Origin: Inonotus obliquus
Lineage: Eukaryota > Basidiomycota > Agaricomycetes > Hymenochaetales > Hymenochaetaceae
Direction of reading: 5' to 3'
Length of the DNA stretch: 64,000 nucleotides
Assembly (NCBI GenBank): GCA_032164295.1
Contig: JAJHTX010000004.1
Location: forward strand, 620,001 to 684,000
The notes below the pieces were generated by a model that worked only from the letters and a program-made list of their open reading frames with translations, did not search any database and was not told the DNA's origin. Both the position numbers and the translations under genes were made by a program. Positions 20,896-30,258 of this stretch are shown here, piece by piece; the first letter of the stretch is position 1, and every line of letters begins with the position of its first letter.

Positions 20896-21964
20896 GCTTA
20901 CTAGTCGAATGGCAAGATTGTCGATCAAACTACCAAAGTTTCTAGGCGCACGAGACGAAAGTATCGATCAATGGGTAGACAGGAGTGTGGCGAAATTAGT
21001 GTCAAACGGAATTAAGGACGAAAAGGAAATTGCGAACGCGCTATTCCTAGCTATCGAGGGAGATGCATTCAATTGGTTCCTCGAAAAGCAACTCACCGTA
21101 TCATTCGACGCTACCACCGGAGCACTCAAGAGCTTACCTACCGTCGTAGATGCAGCAGGAGCGGTTGCGAAACCTCCTACCGCTATGTTCGCATCACTCA
21201 GGGATATGATTCAATTCATTCGTACCAAAGCAGGCAAAACCGTTCCACAAGAACTCGAGGCCCTGAACAAGATATTCAATATCAAACAGGCCAGCAAACC
21301 TATCGAGAGTTACAATCACGCGTTCAGGCAACTACGAACGAAGATTGCAAGCACAGTGGACGAGAATACGATCAAGCACTGCTACATCAAAGGATTGGAT
21401 CAATGGCTTATCAATCGCGTACTCGCACACGACATGGAAGCATTCACGAAATTCAGTTACGAAGAATGGATGGCAATAACGGAGCAATATGCAGTCATGA
21501 ACAAGACAAAGGCTCAGCTCACGCAAGGAACATATCAACCGCGGTATTCATTTCATGGACAACCGAGGTACGAGCAGCCTACAAGACTAGAAAGGGATCC
21601 GAACGCAATGGACATCGATGCAATCCGAGGCTTGCCGAAGAAGGGATCATCAGGATGTTACAATTGCGGAAGACAGGGTCACTATGCAAGCAAATGCCCC
21701 GAACCAAGAAGATCACCTACGTCTAAAGGAGCACTAGGTAATCACCGCCAACATCGTCGACCAAACACGTCTAAAGGAGCACGTGGAAGATCGTCGAAGC
21801 ATCACAAGAAGAATAGAAGAACCATGCACGCGAGAATTCAAGAAGCCGAATCCGAGGAAGAAGAAGACGACGATCATACGAACAAGCGAAACGTCAATCC
21901 CAAACCACGCGACCAGAAGCCTAACAAAGGAAAGGCTAAGGCACAAGGTCAGGGAAAAGACTAG
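20849..21964 (+). CDS. gag: Gag (capsid/nucleocapsid) polyprotein
   Basis: 371 codons. The region LPKFLGARDESIDQWVDRSV to YEEWMAITEQYAVMNK is the retrotransposon Gag/capsid fold, with the conserved pattern FNWFLEK and SYNHAFRQLR. A single zinc knuckle CYNCGRQGHYASKC (CX2CX4HX4C) sits at residues 270-283. The tail is very basic with one acidic block, suited to RNA binding. It forms the particle that packages the element RNA. Its stop overlaps the open pol frame by 25 nt (21940-21964), pol being in the -1 frame. Confidence 0.93.
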   Translation: MATPPTPDQLQARINELTSRMARLSIKLPKFLGARDESIDQWVDRSVAKLVSNGIKDEKEIANALFLAIEGDAFNWFLEKQLTVSFDATTGALKSLPTVVDAAGAVAKPPTAMFASLRDMIQFIRTKAGKTVPQELEALNKIFNIKQASKPIESYNHAFRQLRTKIASTVDENTIKHCYIKGLDQWLINRVLAHDMEAFTKFSYEEWMAITEQYAVMNKTKAQLTQGTYQPRYSFHGQPRYEQPTRLERDPNAMDIDAIRGLPKKGSSGCYNCGRQGHYASKCPEPRRSPTSKGALGNHRQHRRPNTSKGARGRSSKHHKKNRRTMHARIQEAESEEEEDDDHTNKRNVNPKPRDQKPNKGKAKAQGQGKD

Positions 21965-24900
21965 CACCTCCGCTCAAGACTGCGAAGCGAGAGGGTAAGA
22001 AGGATTGCGAAGAAATGTACAGTAAAGGATTACCGACATATGCATTACACCCAAGATTGCCTATCAGGATTCTTGTGGGAACGCAAACCTTAGCAGTCAA
22101 AGCACTTATCGACTCAGGAGCAACATGCAGTACTATTCATCCGGAGTTAGTACGAAAGCACGACTTACCAAGACGAACGCTATCACAACCTAGACCGTTG
22201 CGAAATGCAGATGGAACATCAAACCGAAAAGGAGCAATCAAGTACGAAGTGGACGCACTTATATTTGACGGAATCAAGCCCATCGGTCAAACTCTGGCAG
22301 TCGCACATACGGGAACAGATCAGATCATACTAGGCATCGATTATTTGGGCAAGGCCAACCCGATCATCGATTGGAAGGAACAAGTCATGGAAGGAAATGG
22401 ACAAACGATACCATTCGAGCTCAGTATCGTTCGAGCAGAGTCGACAAGCAAGAAACGGAAACGAAAACGGAAAAGTACAAACCGTAATCGTAGAGGCAGA
22501 ACAAATAAGCCCTCACCGCGTTCAGGCAGCACCAATAAGACCGAACGGCGGGGTAGCAATGGCAATAAGGCTACGAAAGGCAGAGTCAATAAGACCTTAC
22601 GATCGAACCAGAGTAGCAATAGCAATAAGGCTACACGAAACGACCCAAGCGTCAACGGACCAAAGGGAAATCTGGTAACCGACAAGCGCAAATCGGTAGA
22701 CGATCAGGAGAACAGTTGTAATCGCGAACAACGAAGGAAAGCTAGGCCCAATCGAATAGGAGAGGCGACTAGTCAGGAGCGACCATCCTGGTACGGGAAT
22801 GAAAGAGCCATTACCCAAGACGAAGGCACGAAGACATCGAAAGCTCTATACAAGACAGAGAAACGAAAGGTTCCACAAGTAGATCAACGATCGCAGCATG
22901 GCAGTGGCAATAAGACCAAGCAGGCACAAGGCAGTCGCAATAAGACCTTGAAGAGTCGAGACGATCAACGACCGAAACCACAAGGCATTGGCAATAAGCC
23001 CTTGAACAGTCAACGCAGTACCAATAAGACGTTGCCGTTGGATAGTAAATCACCTGTTACGCGCAAGACAGCCTATGGCAGGAAGACGAAAGCTAAAGCT
23101 ACGAAGAGCCCTGGATCCGACTCATCTGACAACTCAGAAACCGACAGCGATAGCGACAACGATAGTGGAATATGGATTAGGCCAGACCTCAACACGAAGG
23201 AAAGGCAAAGGGACGACCGCCCTAGAGAAGGCAGAAACCGAAGTGAAAGCCGATCGACGAGAAACGAAACAAGGAACGTTTCACCACCAAGAATTAGACC
23301 ACGATCAGGAAGTCAATTCAGCAATGCTCCAAGGAAGAGAGCACGGACGCCAGAAGGTGAACGAACGTCGAACGCACCAAGACAAAGCAGCGCCAATAAG
23401 ACTTTGCAGTCTAGTCAGAGCATTGGCAATAAGACTCGACAAGACTGGGCAGTACCAATAAGGCCCGAAGACGAATCAAGATCGCCTATATCAAGATTCG
23501 GGAATGAACAGGCAGAAAGACCTGACACACGAGTACAGAGTCAAGGCAGTCGCAATAAGCCCTTGCAACCGAGTACGACATCGCTAGGAAAGCGAAGACA
23601 AGAGTCACCGTCAGTCGAACGGAAGACAACGAAACCACGAGTAGTCAAGGAAGACCCTACATTCAAGTACTGGAAAGGTTATCTTCGAGAAGGAGAAGAA
23701 GCCGTAGGAAACTTTGATCCGAAAGGCACATGGATTATGCCACGAAAGGAACGATTCGAAGACAAACCGATACTAGGACATCGGCGAAGACAGTCTATCG
23801 ATAGTACAGGAAGTACACGAACACGAAGCCCCGCACCGAAACGAACAAGGTGGGAGCACACGGATCAAGACGAAGTTATGGACGAACTGCAAGAACCAGG
23901 AGGAACCCAACCTCAAGAAGAAATGCATATCGAACGTATGGTAACCAACGAACCATCACCTATTCAGCAACGAATAGCGTATCTCGCCACCGAGGCTCGA
24001 GGTAAATCAAAACCCTTACTGCAGAAGGAGGATCTCGCAGAAATGTTTGAGATCAAACGAAATTGGTCACCAAATACGAATCGACAGCATCGCCAAGAGA
24101 AGCAACCATTGAACAAGGTTAGCTCAGTAGCGCAGCAATACTCGCAGCAGAAAGCAGCAGCAGAGGGATTGCTAGACACGCAGAAACGAGATTGGCGCAA
24201 ACTGCTACCAAGGCAGATAGCAGACTATGCAGACGTATTCGATCCAGACAGGGCAAGACGACTACCGAGACATACGAAGTATGACATGGTCATACACCTC
24301 GATGAGAAGGAACCGTTACCGAAACCACGACCTATTATCAAGCTCACGCCAGTCGAACAGGAAGCACTGGACAACCACGTAGATGAGCTGATGAAGAAAG
24401 GATGGATTACCAAGGTCGAACCACACGAACCATGCCCAGTAGCATCACCCGTATTCTTTGTAGGAAAGAAGGACGGAGGGGCAAGAGTCGTAACGGACTA
24501 TCGAGCGATAAACCAAATCACGATACCAGACCCGTACCCGATTCCAATCATGAATGGGTTACCAGACAAGTTGGCAGGCAACAATTACTTCTTCACATTG
24601 GACATGCGGTCCGGATACCACAACTTGCGTATCAAGGAAGGAGACGAATGGAAAGCGGCATTCCGAGTCGGCAACGCAATTTACAAGCCACTCGTTATGA
24701 TGTTCGGAATGAAGAACTCACCCGCAATATTCCAACGATTCATGAACGACAACTTTGAGCAATGGCTACGAAGTCAGGAGATACTTATCTACCTGGACGA
24801 CATCATCGGAAAGGCAAAGACTGAGGAGGAACACTGGAAACTCCTACGAGCAGTCTTGAAGAAATGCCGAGAACTCGATATCTACTTGAAGATCGAGAAG

Positions 24901-27366
24901 TGCCATTTCCTACAGAAGAAGCTAGACTACCTAGGCTTCATAGTGGGCGACAAGGGAGTACAAATGGACCCATACAAACTCAAAGCAATCGCAGAATGGC
25001 CTACACCAACGACGAAACGGGAGATCAGGAAGTTCCAAGGATTTTGCAACTTCTATCGAAGATTCGTGAAGAACTATGCAGAGCGCATACACCCGATTAA
25101 CGAACTCACCAAGAAGGATAGGAAGTTCGTATGGACAACTGAATGTCAGCAAGCATTCGAGGACATCAAGCAAGCGTTTCAGACGGAAATAACGCTAGGT
25201 TATCCAAACCACGATAAACCATTCATCCTCGAAACAGATGCATCGAAATTTGCGATCGGAGCTTTACTCCAGCAAGAAGACGACAAGGGCGAACTACGAC
25301 CGTTAGCCACAATGTCGAAGCAGTTGTCAGGAGCACAACTCAACTGGCCAGTTCACGAAAAAGAGATGTTCGCAATTGTTCATTCACTCAACGAATGGAG
25401 ACACTTGCTCGAAGGAACGAAACATCCTTTTATCATTCGAACGGATCACAAGAACCTGCAATGGTTCATGACAGGACAGAACCTATCTGAGAAGCTGAAA
25501 CGATGGATGCTAAAGCTATCCCAGTTTAACTTCAAGATGATACATTGGCCAGGCAAAGAGAACAAAGCCGACGCACTATCAAGGCGAACCGATTACGAAA
25601 TCGGCAAAGATACAGAGAAGATCACTATGCTACCAGCAGACCGCATACAGCAGCAAACGTTGAAACGAACGGAAGTCGCAGGACTATACGAGTTGAAAAC
25701 TACGTCAGTCAGGATCACGGACCCGATACTTCGAACTATTCGAAAGGACTATGCGACGAAGGAGGCACAAACCGAATGGAACGTCATACGGAATACGAAA
25801 GACAGAAGCCACACCTACACGGATGGAACTCGTTATGTAGATGGAAAGTTATGGATCCCGCCGAACGCCAACCTACGAAGTCTACTAATGCGAAGGCACC
25901 ATGACCACACAACTGCAGGCCATCCCGGAGTAGCCAAAACCACTGAGCTTCTGGAGAGACGATACTATTGGCCAAACCTTCGATCGGACGTCCGAGACTA
26001 CGTAACAACTTGCGACGCATGTCAGCGATCAAAGCCTCTTCGGCAAAATCGCGAGCCACCGATTCAACCGATATCCCCACCTGAAAGGCCATGGGAAGCC
26101 ATTTCCTGTGACCTGGTTACAGACCTACCAGTCAGTACCGAGGGATATGACACCATATTGGTTGTTGTGGATAGACTTACCAAGATGGGGAGGTTCATCC
26201 CTACGACGGGTGTACCGAATGCCAAACGCATTGCACAGATGTTCATCCAAAACATCTTCAAGCATTATGGGACCCCAAAGGTTGTACTCTCCGACAGAGG
26301 AAGCAACTTCACGGCGCAGTTTTTGAAGGAGTTCTGCCGACTCCTCGAAATCGATTGGAAAACTAGCACCGCGTATCACCCACAAACCGATGGTCAAACA
26401 GAGCGACTGAACCAAACGATGGAACAGTACTTACGCTGCTATGTGTCCTACCGACAGACAGATTGGGCACATTACTTGGATCTCGCAGAATTCGCCTATA
26501 ACAACAGACAGCATTCAGCGACACGTCAATCACCATTCTACACGTTGTACGGATGGAATCCAACAACTGACTTTGCCAATCACGACGAAAGCAACGTCCC
26601 AGAAGCACAAGATTACCGAGAGGAGCTTCAACAAGCGCAGCGACAAGCCTATGCAAGCATTAAGCAGGCTAACGAAGCGATGAAGTTATATGCAGACTTA
26701 CATCGAGGGAAGCTACCAGATTATCGACCTGGAGACGAAGTGATGTTGGATATGAAGAACTTAGCAAGACTCGAACCGACGAAGAAACTAGCCATGAAAT
26801 GGGCAGGGCCTTATAAAGTCGACAAGGCCGTAGGGAAGGTTTCATTTCGACTGAAACTTCCTGAAACGATGGCAATTCACCCAGTATTTCATGCGAGTCT
26901 ATTGAAGCCATACAAGCGGAAAGAATTCCCAGGACGTAAGCAACTTACGGAACCACCACCAGTAGAAGTGGAAGGCGCAGCCGAATACGAAGTCGAAGCA
27001 GTTCAAGATACCAGACTGCGGCGCAGCAAGGTGCAATACCTAGTCAGATGGAAAGGCTATGCAGAAACAACATGGGAACCGCTGGAGAACCTGAAGCACA
27101 CGTACAAGCTAGTTGAGGACTTCCACAAGAAGTATCCTCAGGCGCAGAAGCCACGGAACCTTACGCAATGGTTATCCGCGAGGCGCCGGAATAGGAAACA
27201 AACGAGTCACGAGGACACGGAAGAATCCTCCAACGGATCAGAAGGATCGACGTCAGACTCAGAAGGTAATACTGATACCGAAAGCACAGTATCAGAAGAC
27301 AGTCAACGCAGCATGCGCAGTCGAGGAAGGACTACACGCAGCAGCAGACGACTACGCCCGCAGTAG
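21940..27366 (+). CDS. pol: Pol polyprotein: protease, RT, RNase H, integrase, chromodomain
   Basis: Open from 21940; first ATG at 22015 (1,783 codons from there). Residue numbers below count from that Met. Protease: LIDSGATCS with DSG at 33-35. A ~370-residue hydrophilic, repeat-bearing linker follows. RT: catalytic YLDD at 926-929. RNase H: ETDASKFAIGALL with D1075. Integrase: HHCC zinc region from ~1295 (GHPGVAKTTELL...TTCDACQ), then the DDE core with CDLVTDLP, VVLSDRGSNF and TDGQTERLNQ. A chromodomain starts at ~1656 (VQYLVRWKGYAETTWEPLENL) and a Ser/Arg/Glu-rich tail ends the protein. All catalytic motifs are intact. Expression is probably by -1 frameshift from gag, giving a Gag-Pol fusion. 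Confidence 0.95.
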   Translation, partial: GTRSGKRLAPPLKTAKREGKKDCEEMYSKGLPTYALHPRLPIRILVGTQTLAVKALIDSGATCSTIHPELVRKHDLPRRTLSQPRPLRNADGTSNRKGAIKYEVDALIFDGIKPIGQTLAVAHTGTDQIILGIDYLGKANPIIDWKEQVMEGNGQTIPFELSIVRAESTSKKRKRKRKSTNRNRRGRTNKPSPRSGSTNKTERRGSNGNKATKGRVNKTLRSNQSSNSNKATRNDPSVNGPKGNLVTDKRKSVDDQENSCNREQRRKARPNRIGEATSQERPSWYGNERAITQDEGTKTSKALYKTEKRKVPQVDQRSQHGSGNKTKQAQGSRNKTLKSRDDQRPKPQGIGNKPLNSQRSTNKTLPLDSKSPVTRKTAYGRKTKAKATKSPGSDSSDNSETDSDSDNDSGIWIRPDLNTKERQRDDRPREGRNRSESRSTRNETRNVSPPRIRPRSGSQFSNAPRKRARTPEGERTSNAPRQSSANKTLQSSQSIGNKTRQDWAVPIRPEDESRSPISRFGNEQAERPDTRVQSQGSRNKPLQPSTTSLGKRRQESPSVERKTTKPRVVKEDPTFKYWKGYLREGEEAVGNFDPKGTWIMPRKERFEDKPILGHRRRQSIDSTGSTRTRSPAPKRTRWEHTDQDEVMDELQEPGGTQPQEEMHIERMVTNEPSPIQQRIAYLATEARGKSKPLLQKEDLAEMFEIKRNWSPNTNRQHRQEKQPLNKVSSVAQQYSQQKAAAEGLLDTQKRDWRKLLPRQIADYADVFDPDRARRLPRHTKYDMVIHLDEKEPLPKPRPIIKLTPVEQEALDNHVDELMKKGWITKVEPHEPCPVASPVFFVGKKDGGARVVTDYRAINQITIPDPYPIPIMNGLPDKLAGNNYFFTLDMRSGYHNLRIKEGDEWKAAFRVGNAIYKPLVMMFGMKNSPAIFQRFMNDNFEQWLRSQEILIYLDDIIGKAKTEEEHWKLLRAVLKKCRELDIYLKIEKCHFLQKKLDYLGFIVGDKGVQMDPYKLKAIAEWPTPTTKREIRKFQGFCNFYRRFVKNYAERIHPINELTKKDRKFVWTTECQQAFEDIKQAFQTEITLGYPNHDKPFILETDASKFAIGALLQQEDDKGELRPLATMSKQLSGAQLNWPVHEKEMFAIVHSLNEWRHLLEGTKHPFIIRTDHKNLQWFMTGQNLSEKLKRWMLKLSQFNFKMIHWPGKENKADALSRRTDYEIGKDTEKITMLPADRIQQQTLKRTEVAGLYELKTTSVRITDPILRTIRKDYATKEAQTEWNVIRNTKDRSHTYTDGTRYVDGKLWIPPNANLRSLLMRRHHDHTTAGHPGVAKTTELLERRYYWPNLRSDVRDYVTTCDACQRSKPLRQNREPPIQPISPPERPWEAISCDLVTDLPVSTEGYDTILVVVDRLTKMGRFIPTTGVPNAKRIAQMFIQNIFKHYGTPKVVLSDRGSNFTAQFLKEFCRLLEIDWKTSTAYHPQTDGQTERLNQTMEQYLRCYVSYRQTDWAHYLDLAEFAYNNRQHSATRQSPFYTLYGWNPTTDFANHDESNVPEAQDYREELQQAQRQAYASIKQANEAMKLYADLHRGKLPDYRPGDEVMLDMKNLARLEPTKKLAMKWAGPYKVDKAVGKVSFRLKLPETMAIHPVFHASLLKPYKRKEFPGRKQLTEPPPVEVEGAAEYEVEAVQDTRLRRSKVQYLVRWKGYAETTWEPLENLKHTYKLVEDFHKKYPQAQKPRNLTQWLSARRRNRKQTSHEDTEESSNGSEGSTSDSEGNTDTESTVSEDSQRSMRSRGRTTRSSRRLRPQ
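21952..21994 (+). promoter_or_regulatory. predicted -1 programmed ribosomal frameshift signal (gag to pol)
   Basis: The gag codons CAG GGA AAA GAC TAG contain the slippery heptamer G GGA AAA (21952-21958) in the correct phase, 3 nt before the gag stop. After an 8-nt spacer, 21967-21974 can pair with 21986-21994 (8 bp, one bulged A at 21990, 11-nt loop). Tandem slippage continues in the pol frame as AGA CTA GCA. Structure strength was judged by eye only. Confidence 0.65.
22500..23565 (+). repeat. irregular AATAAG (Asn-Lys) repeat in the protease-RT linker
   Basis: About 13 dispersed units of the form GGCAGTNNCAATAAGRCC encode short (Ser/Gly)-x-x-Asn-Lys-(Thr/Pro/Ala) motifs, separated by variable Arg/Gln/Ser-rich spacers. 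Clear units lie near 22530, 22561, 22585, 22621, 22907, 22934, 22989, 23020, 23391, 23427, 23455 and 23554. The stretch has no stop codons and is highly basic. Expansion from a short ancestral unit is inferred. Confidence 0.6.
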
Positions 27367-27678
27367 AAACAACTGCGGCACAGCAAGTAGTACTCATCCG
27401 CAGCTGATCACAGCAGATCGCAGCAGATGATGACATTCTCGCAGCAATGCTTGAGAATTTACGAAGTCACGACAAGTCATGAACAGTCACGAACGAACGA
27501 GAGACACTGCGGCACAGTATACGCAGTAGAGGTCAAGTCATATCGAAAACAACTGGACCGATCACCCAGTCATACGCAGTAACGACGCAAAGCTATAAGA
27601 ACAAGCAGTAACGACCTATGAACAGCACCAACGCCAGAAACAACTCTCATTCGACACGAAACAAGTCTACATTTCGAA
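27367..27678 (+). other. non-coding spacer after pol
   Basis: Rich in CGCAG, ACAGTCAC and GCAGCAG units of no recognised class. No frame in it is coding. Confidence 0.5.
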
Positions 27679-28695
27679 ATGCCACTACTCGAAACACTTG
27701 CAGAAGTACAGCATGCGCAACTCAATGTCACAGAAGTCGACATACAGTCACGACCCGACAAATATCAATGGCCACAGCTAGACGACAGGGAGAACACCGA
27801 GATGTTATGGGATGACATCATACCCTCGAACGTCGGCAGATATTTCGACGATTTCATGGACAAGATCAGCATGGCACATCAGCGCGGCATGGGATACAAT
27901 ATGCTGCTAATGCCACCGATATTCTTGGGATCTTGGTTTGCCATGACTACAGAAGCTTACAATTCAGTGAGAAGACTCAATGACGACGCTTACATCGCAT
28001 ATGCTCTAGATCTCAGCACAGCGATTCTATCGTATCAACCGTTGCTGTTGTCACAACCGGAGACAGTCAACAACTGCGTCGCATTACTCTATGCAGCAAC
28101 GAGGATCTGCGCATATCGAGTCGAGCTCACAGAAGCGTTCGAACACAAGGTCATGCGATGGTCGCTTATCCACTGTATCACAGCCAAAGAACGCGACTAC
28201 ATCGAGTACATCGCGCAGCAGCAAATTCAATATGCACGACTCAAGAGACGTTTCTACTCTACGATCAACATCCTTAGACAAACATGGGAACGAACAAAGG
28301 CACCAGGACGATCTATCCCATGGGACACACCTCATCGAGACTTACCATACTTGGAGGCGTGGAAACTGATCGAGAACGAAGAAACGGAACGCCGCAACAA
28401 AGCGAAAGAAGCAGCGGAAGGATTATGGGAGAACCCTCCGGACAAACTAGACCAATCTATTTGTTGGCCTTACGACGAGGACTACCTCCAGGCACTCAAC
28501 AGTGCGGAATACCGCCTTAGATACACCCTAGGCGCGGTACTACATCCTAAAGATAGTAGCTGGTTCACGGACGTATATCAATATCCGCAGAAGCTACAAT
28601 CCCGGAAACCCGAGGACGAGACATCCAATAGTCGCAAGCGATCCCACGATGACACAGAAGAATTCGATCTAGCGCCGACAGATGACGAAGCATAA
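27679..28695 (+). CDS. accessory ORF4 after pol, unknown function
   Basis: 338 codons from ATG to TAA, separated from pol by 312 nt and not overlapping it. The protein is rich in aromatic and aliphatic residues through its middle (for example MLLMPPIFLGSWFAMTTEAY, ALDLSTAILSYQPLLLSQPE, LLYAATRICAYRVELTEAF), suggesting a folded helical domain. It ends in a Lys/Arg/Asp/Glu-rich tail with a basic SRKRSHDD cluster that could be a nuclear signal. I see no protease, nuclease or envelope signature. The composition matches the rest of the element, so it is a genuine element gene, not captured recent host DNA with introns. Confidence 0.6.
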   Translation: MPLLETLAEVQHAQLNVTEVDIQSRPDKYQWPQLDDRENTEMLWDDIIPSNVGRYFDDFMDKISMAHQRGMGYNMLLMPPIFLGSWFAMTTEAYNSVRRLNDDAYIAYALDLSTAILSYQPLLLSQPETVNNCVALLYAATRICAYRVELTEAFEHKVMRWSLIHCITAKERDYIEYIAQQQIQYARLKRRFYSTINILRQTWERTKAPGRSIPWDTPHRDLPYLEAWKLIENEETERRNKAKEAAEGLWENPPDKLDQSICWPYDEDYLQALNSAEYRLRYTLGAVLHPKDSSWFTDVYQYPQKLQSRKPEDETSNSRKRSHDDTEEFDLAPTDDEA

Positions 28696-28712
28696 CTATG
28701 CAACTCATTCTT

Positions 28713-28800
28713 CTATGGTATTTATTGACAGGACAACACATGCACACCCTATGGTATCTATTCAACATTATGCAACCCGACATCCCCTATGGTATTTATG
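28713..28800 (+). repeat. three spaced copies of CTATGGTATYTATK
   Basis: Copies at 28713-28726, 28749-28762 and 28787-28800, spaced 36 and 38 nt, in the spacer between ORF4 and ORF5. Each contains TATTTAT or TATCTAT and may be a cis element or 3'-end signal for an ORF4 transcript. Confidence 0.5.
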
Positions 28801-29034
28801 AATGCCAAGTCAACTGCGCACATACATCGAAGAATCACGGGACTATTACGAAGCGACTACGGGCAAGATAATTCGTACACGAATAACAGGATATGGGAAA
28901 TCCGCAGCACGACAATAATAGAGTGCGACAGCGAAGCACAGATCGCAGCAAGACAATTGAAAACCGCAGCAACCGCAGCACGGTGAACCCGGGGAAGACT
29001 AGAACAGAGTCACGAAGGGTACGAGTTGGAAAAG

Positions 29035-29043
29035 CATAAATAG
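29035..29043 (+). promoter_or_regulatory. TATA-like element before ORF5
   Basis: CATAAATAG shares TAAATAG with the LTR box GGTATAAATAG and stands 86 nt upstream of the ORF5 ATG. It could give ORF5 its own transcript. This is inference from spacing and similarity alone. Confidence 0.35.
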
Positions 29044-29120
29044 AGGCAGGAATCCAACAGGAGAGCCTCAGCTGGAAAAGCAACAAGTAGTCTAGAACCA
29101 CCAACGACACCTCGAACACC

Positions 29121-29885
29121 ATGAACGCCTACTACACCGCACTCCTCATCATCACGGTCTGCACCACAGCCGTTGTGATCGTGGACGTCGTACGACGAGC
29201 GCTGGAACGCTGGGAGCAGTTAGTAGTGAGGCTAGAGGAAATAAACAGAGAGCAGCACGAGATGAGGATAGAGGAGTCACGAAGGACCCAAGAAGTGAGA
29301 CGAGCACGAGCCCAAGGCCGTAACCTCACGGTCGAGGCACTCCACCACCTAAGCGCAACGTCCTTCGGACGCATGGAAGACCGCCTTCAAGAAATACTAC
29401 AGAGCATCCCCGACCGAGCAATCGAAGACCTAGCAACATCGAGCGCAGCAAGACTCGATCAGCTGGTCGATGACGTCGCAAGGATGCGGGCGGCAATAGA
29501 AGAACTCGAAGCGATCAGGAACACGGCAGAAGCACAACAGGCACAGGCACCGGTAGAAGCACCACCGGCAACGCCCGACGACCTATACGTCGACCTACCC
29601 GGCTACGTACAACCCGAACCAGAAGCATGGCCAGAAGCAGACGCGGCAGAAGCAGAAGCAAACGCGTGGGGCGGCCCGTACATACTACAGGGTCCGCAAC
29701 CGCCGGCTAATGCCCCGTGGTGGCCGATGCGAGGAAGACAGCGGGTGTCGGAAAGGTCAGGCCTGCACAACCGGGCAGCCGAATCGCCAGAGTCAGGCGA
29801 AGGCTCAGTAAGCCCCGGTGAGAGCCGAGATCGCGAGTGGACAGCGCGTGGATGGAACGACGGTCAGACCCATTGGGAGGACTGA
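29121..29885 (+). CDS. accessory ORF5: membrane-anchored coiled-coil protein in env position
   Basis: 254 codons. Residues ~4-25 form one strongly hydrophobic segment (YYTALLIITVCTTAVVIVDV) at the extreme N-terminus, then an Arg-rich stop-transfer side and a Glu/Arg/Gln coiled coil to about residue 135 (RWEQLVVRLEEINREQHEMR, DRLQEILQSIPDRAIEDLA). The C-terminal half is Pro/Ala/Glu/Trp-rich and disordered. A type II or III membrane protein, or a signal-anchored one, is predicted. The position between pol and the 3' LTR is where retroviral envelope genes lie, but no furin site, cysteine pattern or second membrane span is present, so calling it an envelope would be unjustified. Confidence 0.6.
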   Translation: MNAYYTALLIITVCTTAVVIVDVVRRALERWEQLVVRLEEINREQHEMRIEESRRTQEVRRARAQGRNLTVEALHHLSATSFGRMEDRLQEILQSIPDRAIEDLATSSAARLDQLVDDVARMRAAIEELEAIRNTAEAQQAQAPVEAPPATPDDLYVDLPGYVQPEPEAWPEADAAEAEANAWGGPYILQGPQPPANAPWWPMRGRQRVSERSGLHNRAAESPESGEGSVSPGESRDREWTARGWNDGQTHWED

Positions 29886-30245
29886 ACCGGCAGGGCAAGA
29901 GGTGCAGAGGGAGGAAAAATAATAAAGAAAATTTTCTTATTTTGCTTTTGGTGTGACAAGTCTAAGTCCACTAAAGTGAAACTTAAAGGAAATTTGCAAG
30001 AAGAAACAACAATTCGACTGGGAGTCAAGCTATCTCCCTTTACTTTCTTCAAATTACCCTCGAAGCACGCTCTCAAATCGAGCTCAGTATACGATTTCAG
30101 ACTTCAATAAGTCTTTCAACTGCATCAAGCACACGAATTTCGAAGGAAATACGAAGCAACATCGTCACTAATTTCGCACACGATCCTACGATCTCATCGC
30201 AATTTCAACCCAATTGAGATCTTTTCCCTATCGAGTAAAGATCTT

Positions 30246-30258
30246 GGAGGGGGGCGAG
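30246..30258 (+). other. polypurine tract (plus-strand primer site)
   Basis: GGAGGGGGGCGAG directly abuts the 3' LTR. A purine run with one C in this place is the expected RNase H-resistant primer for plus-strand DNA synthesis. Confidence 0.8.

Noticed and set aside
29121..29885. ORF5 as a retroviral envelope glycoprotein
   Set aside because: Only one N-terminal hydrophobic segment, no cleavage site, no cysteine pattern and no C-terminal anchor; called only by position.
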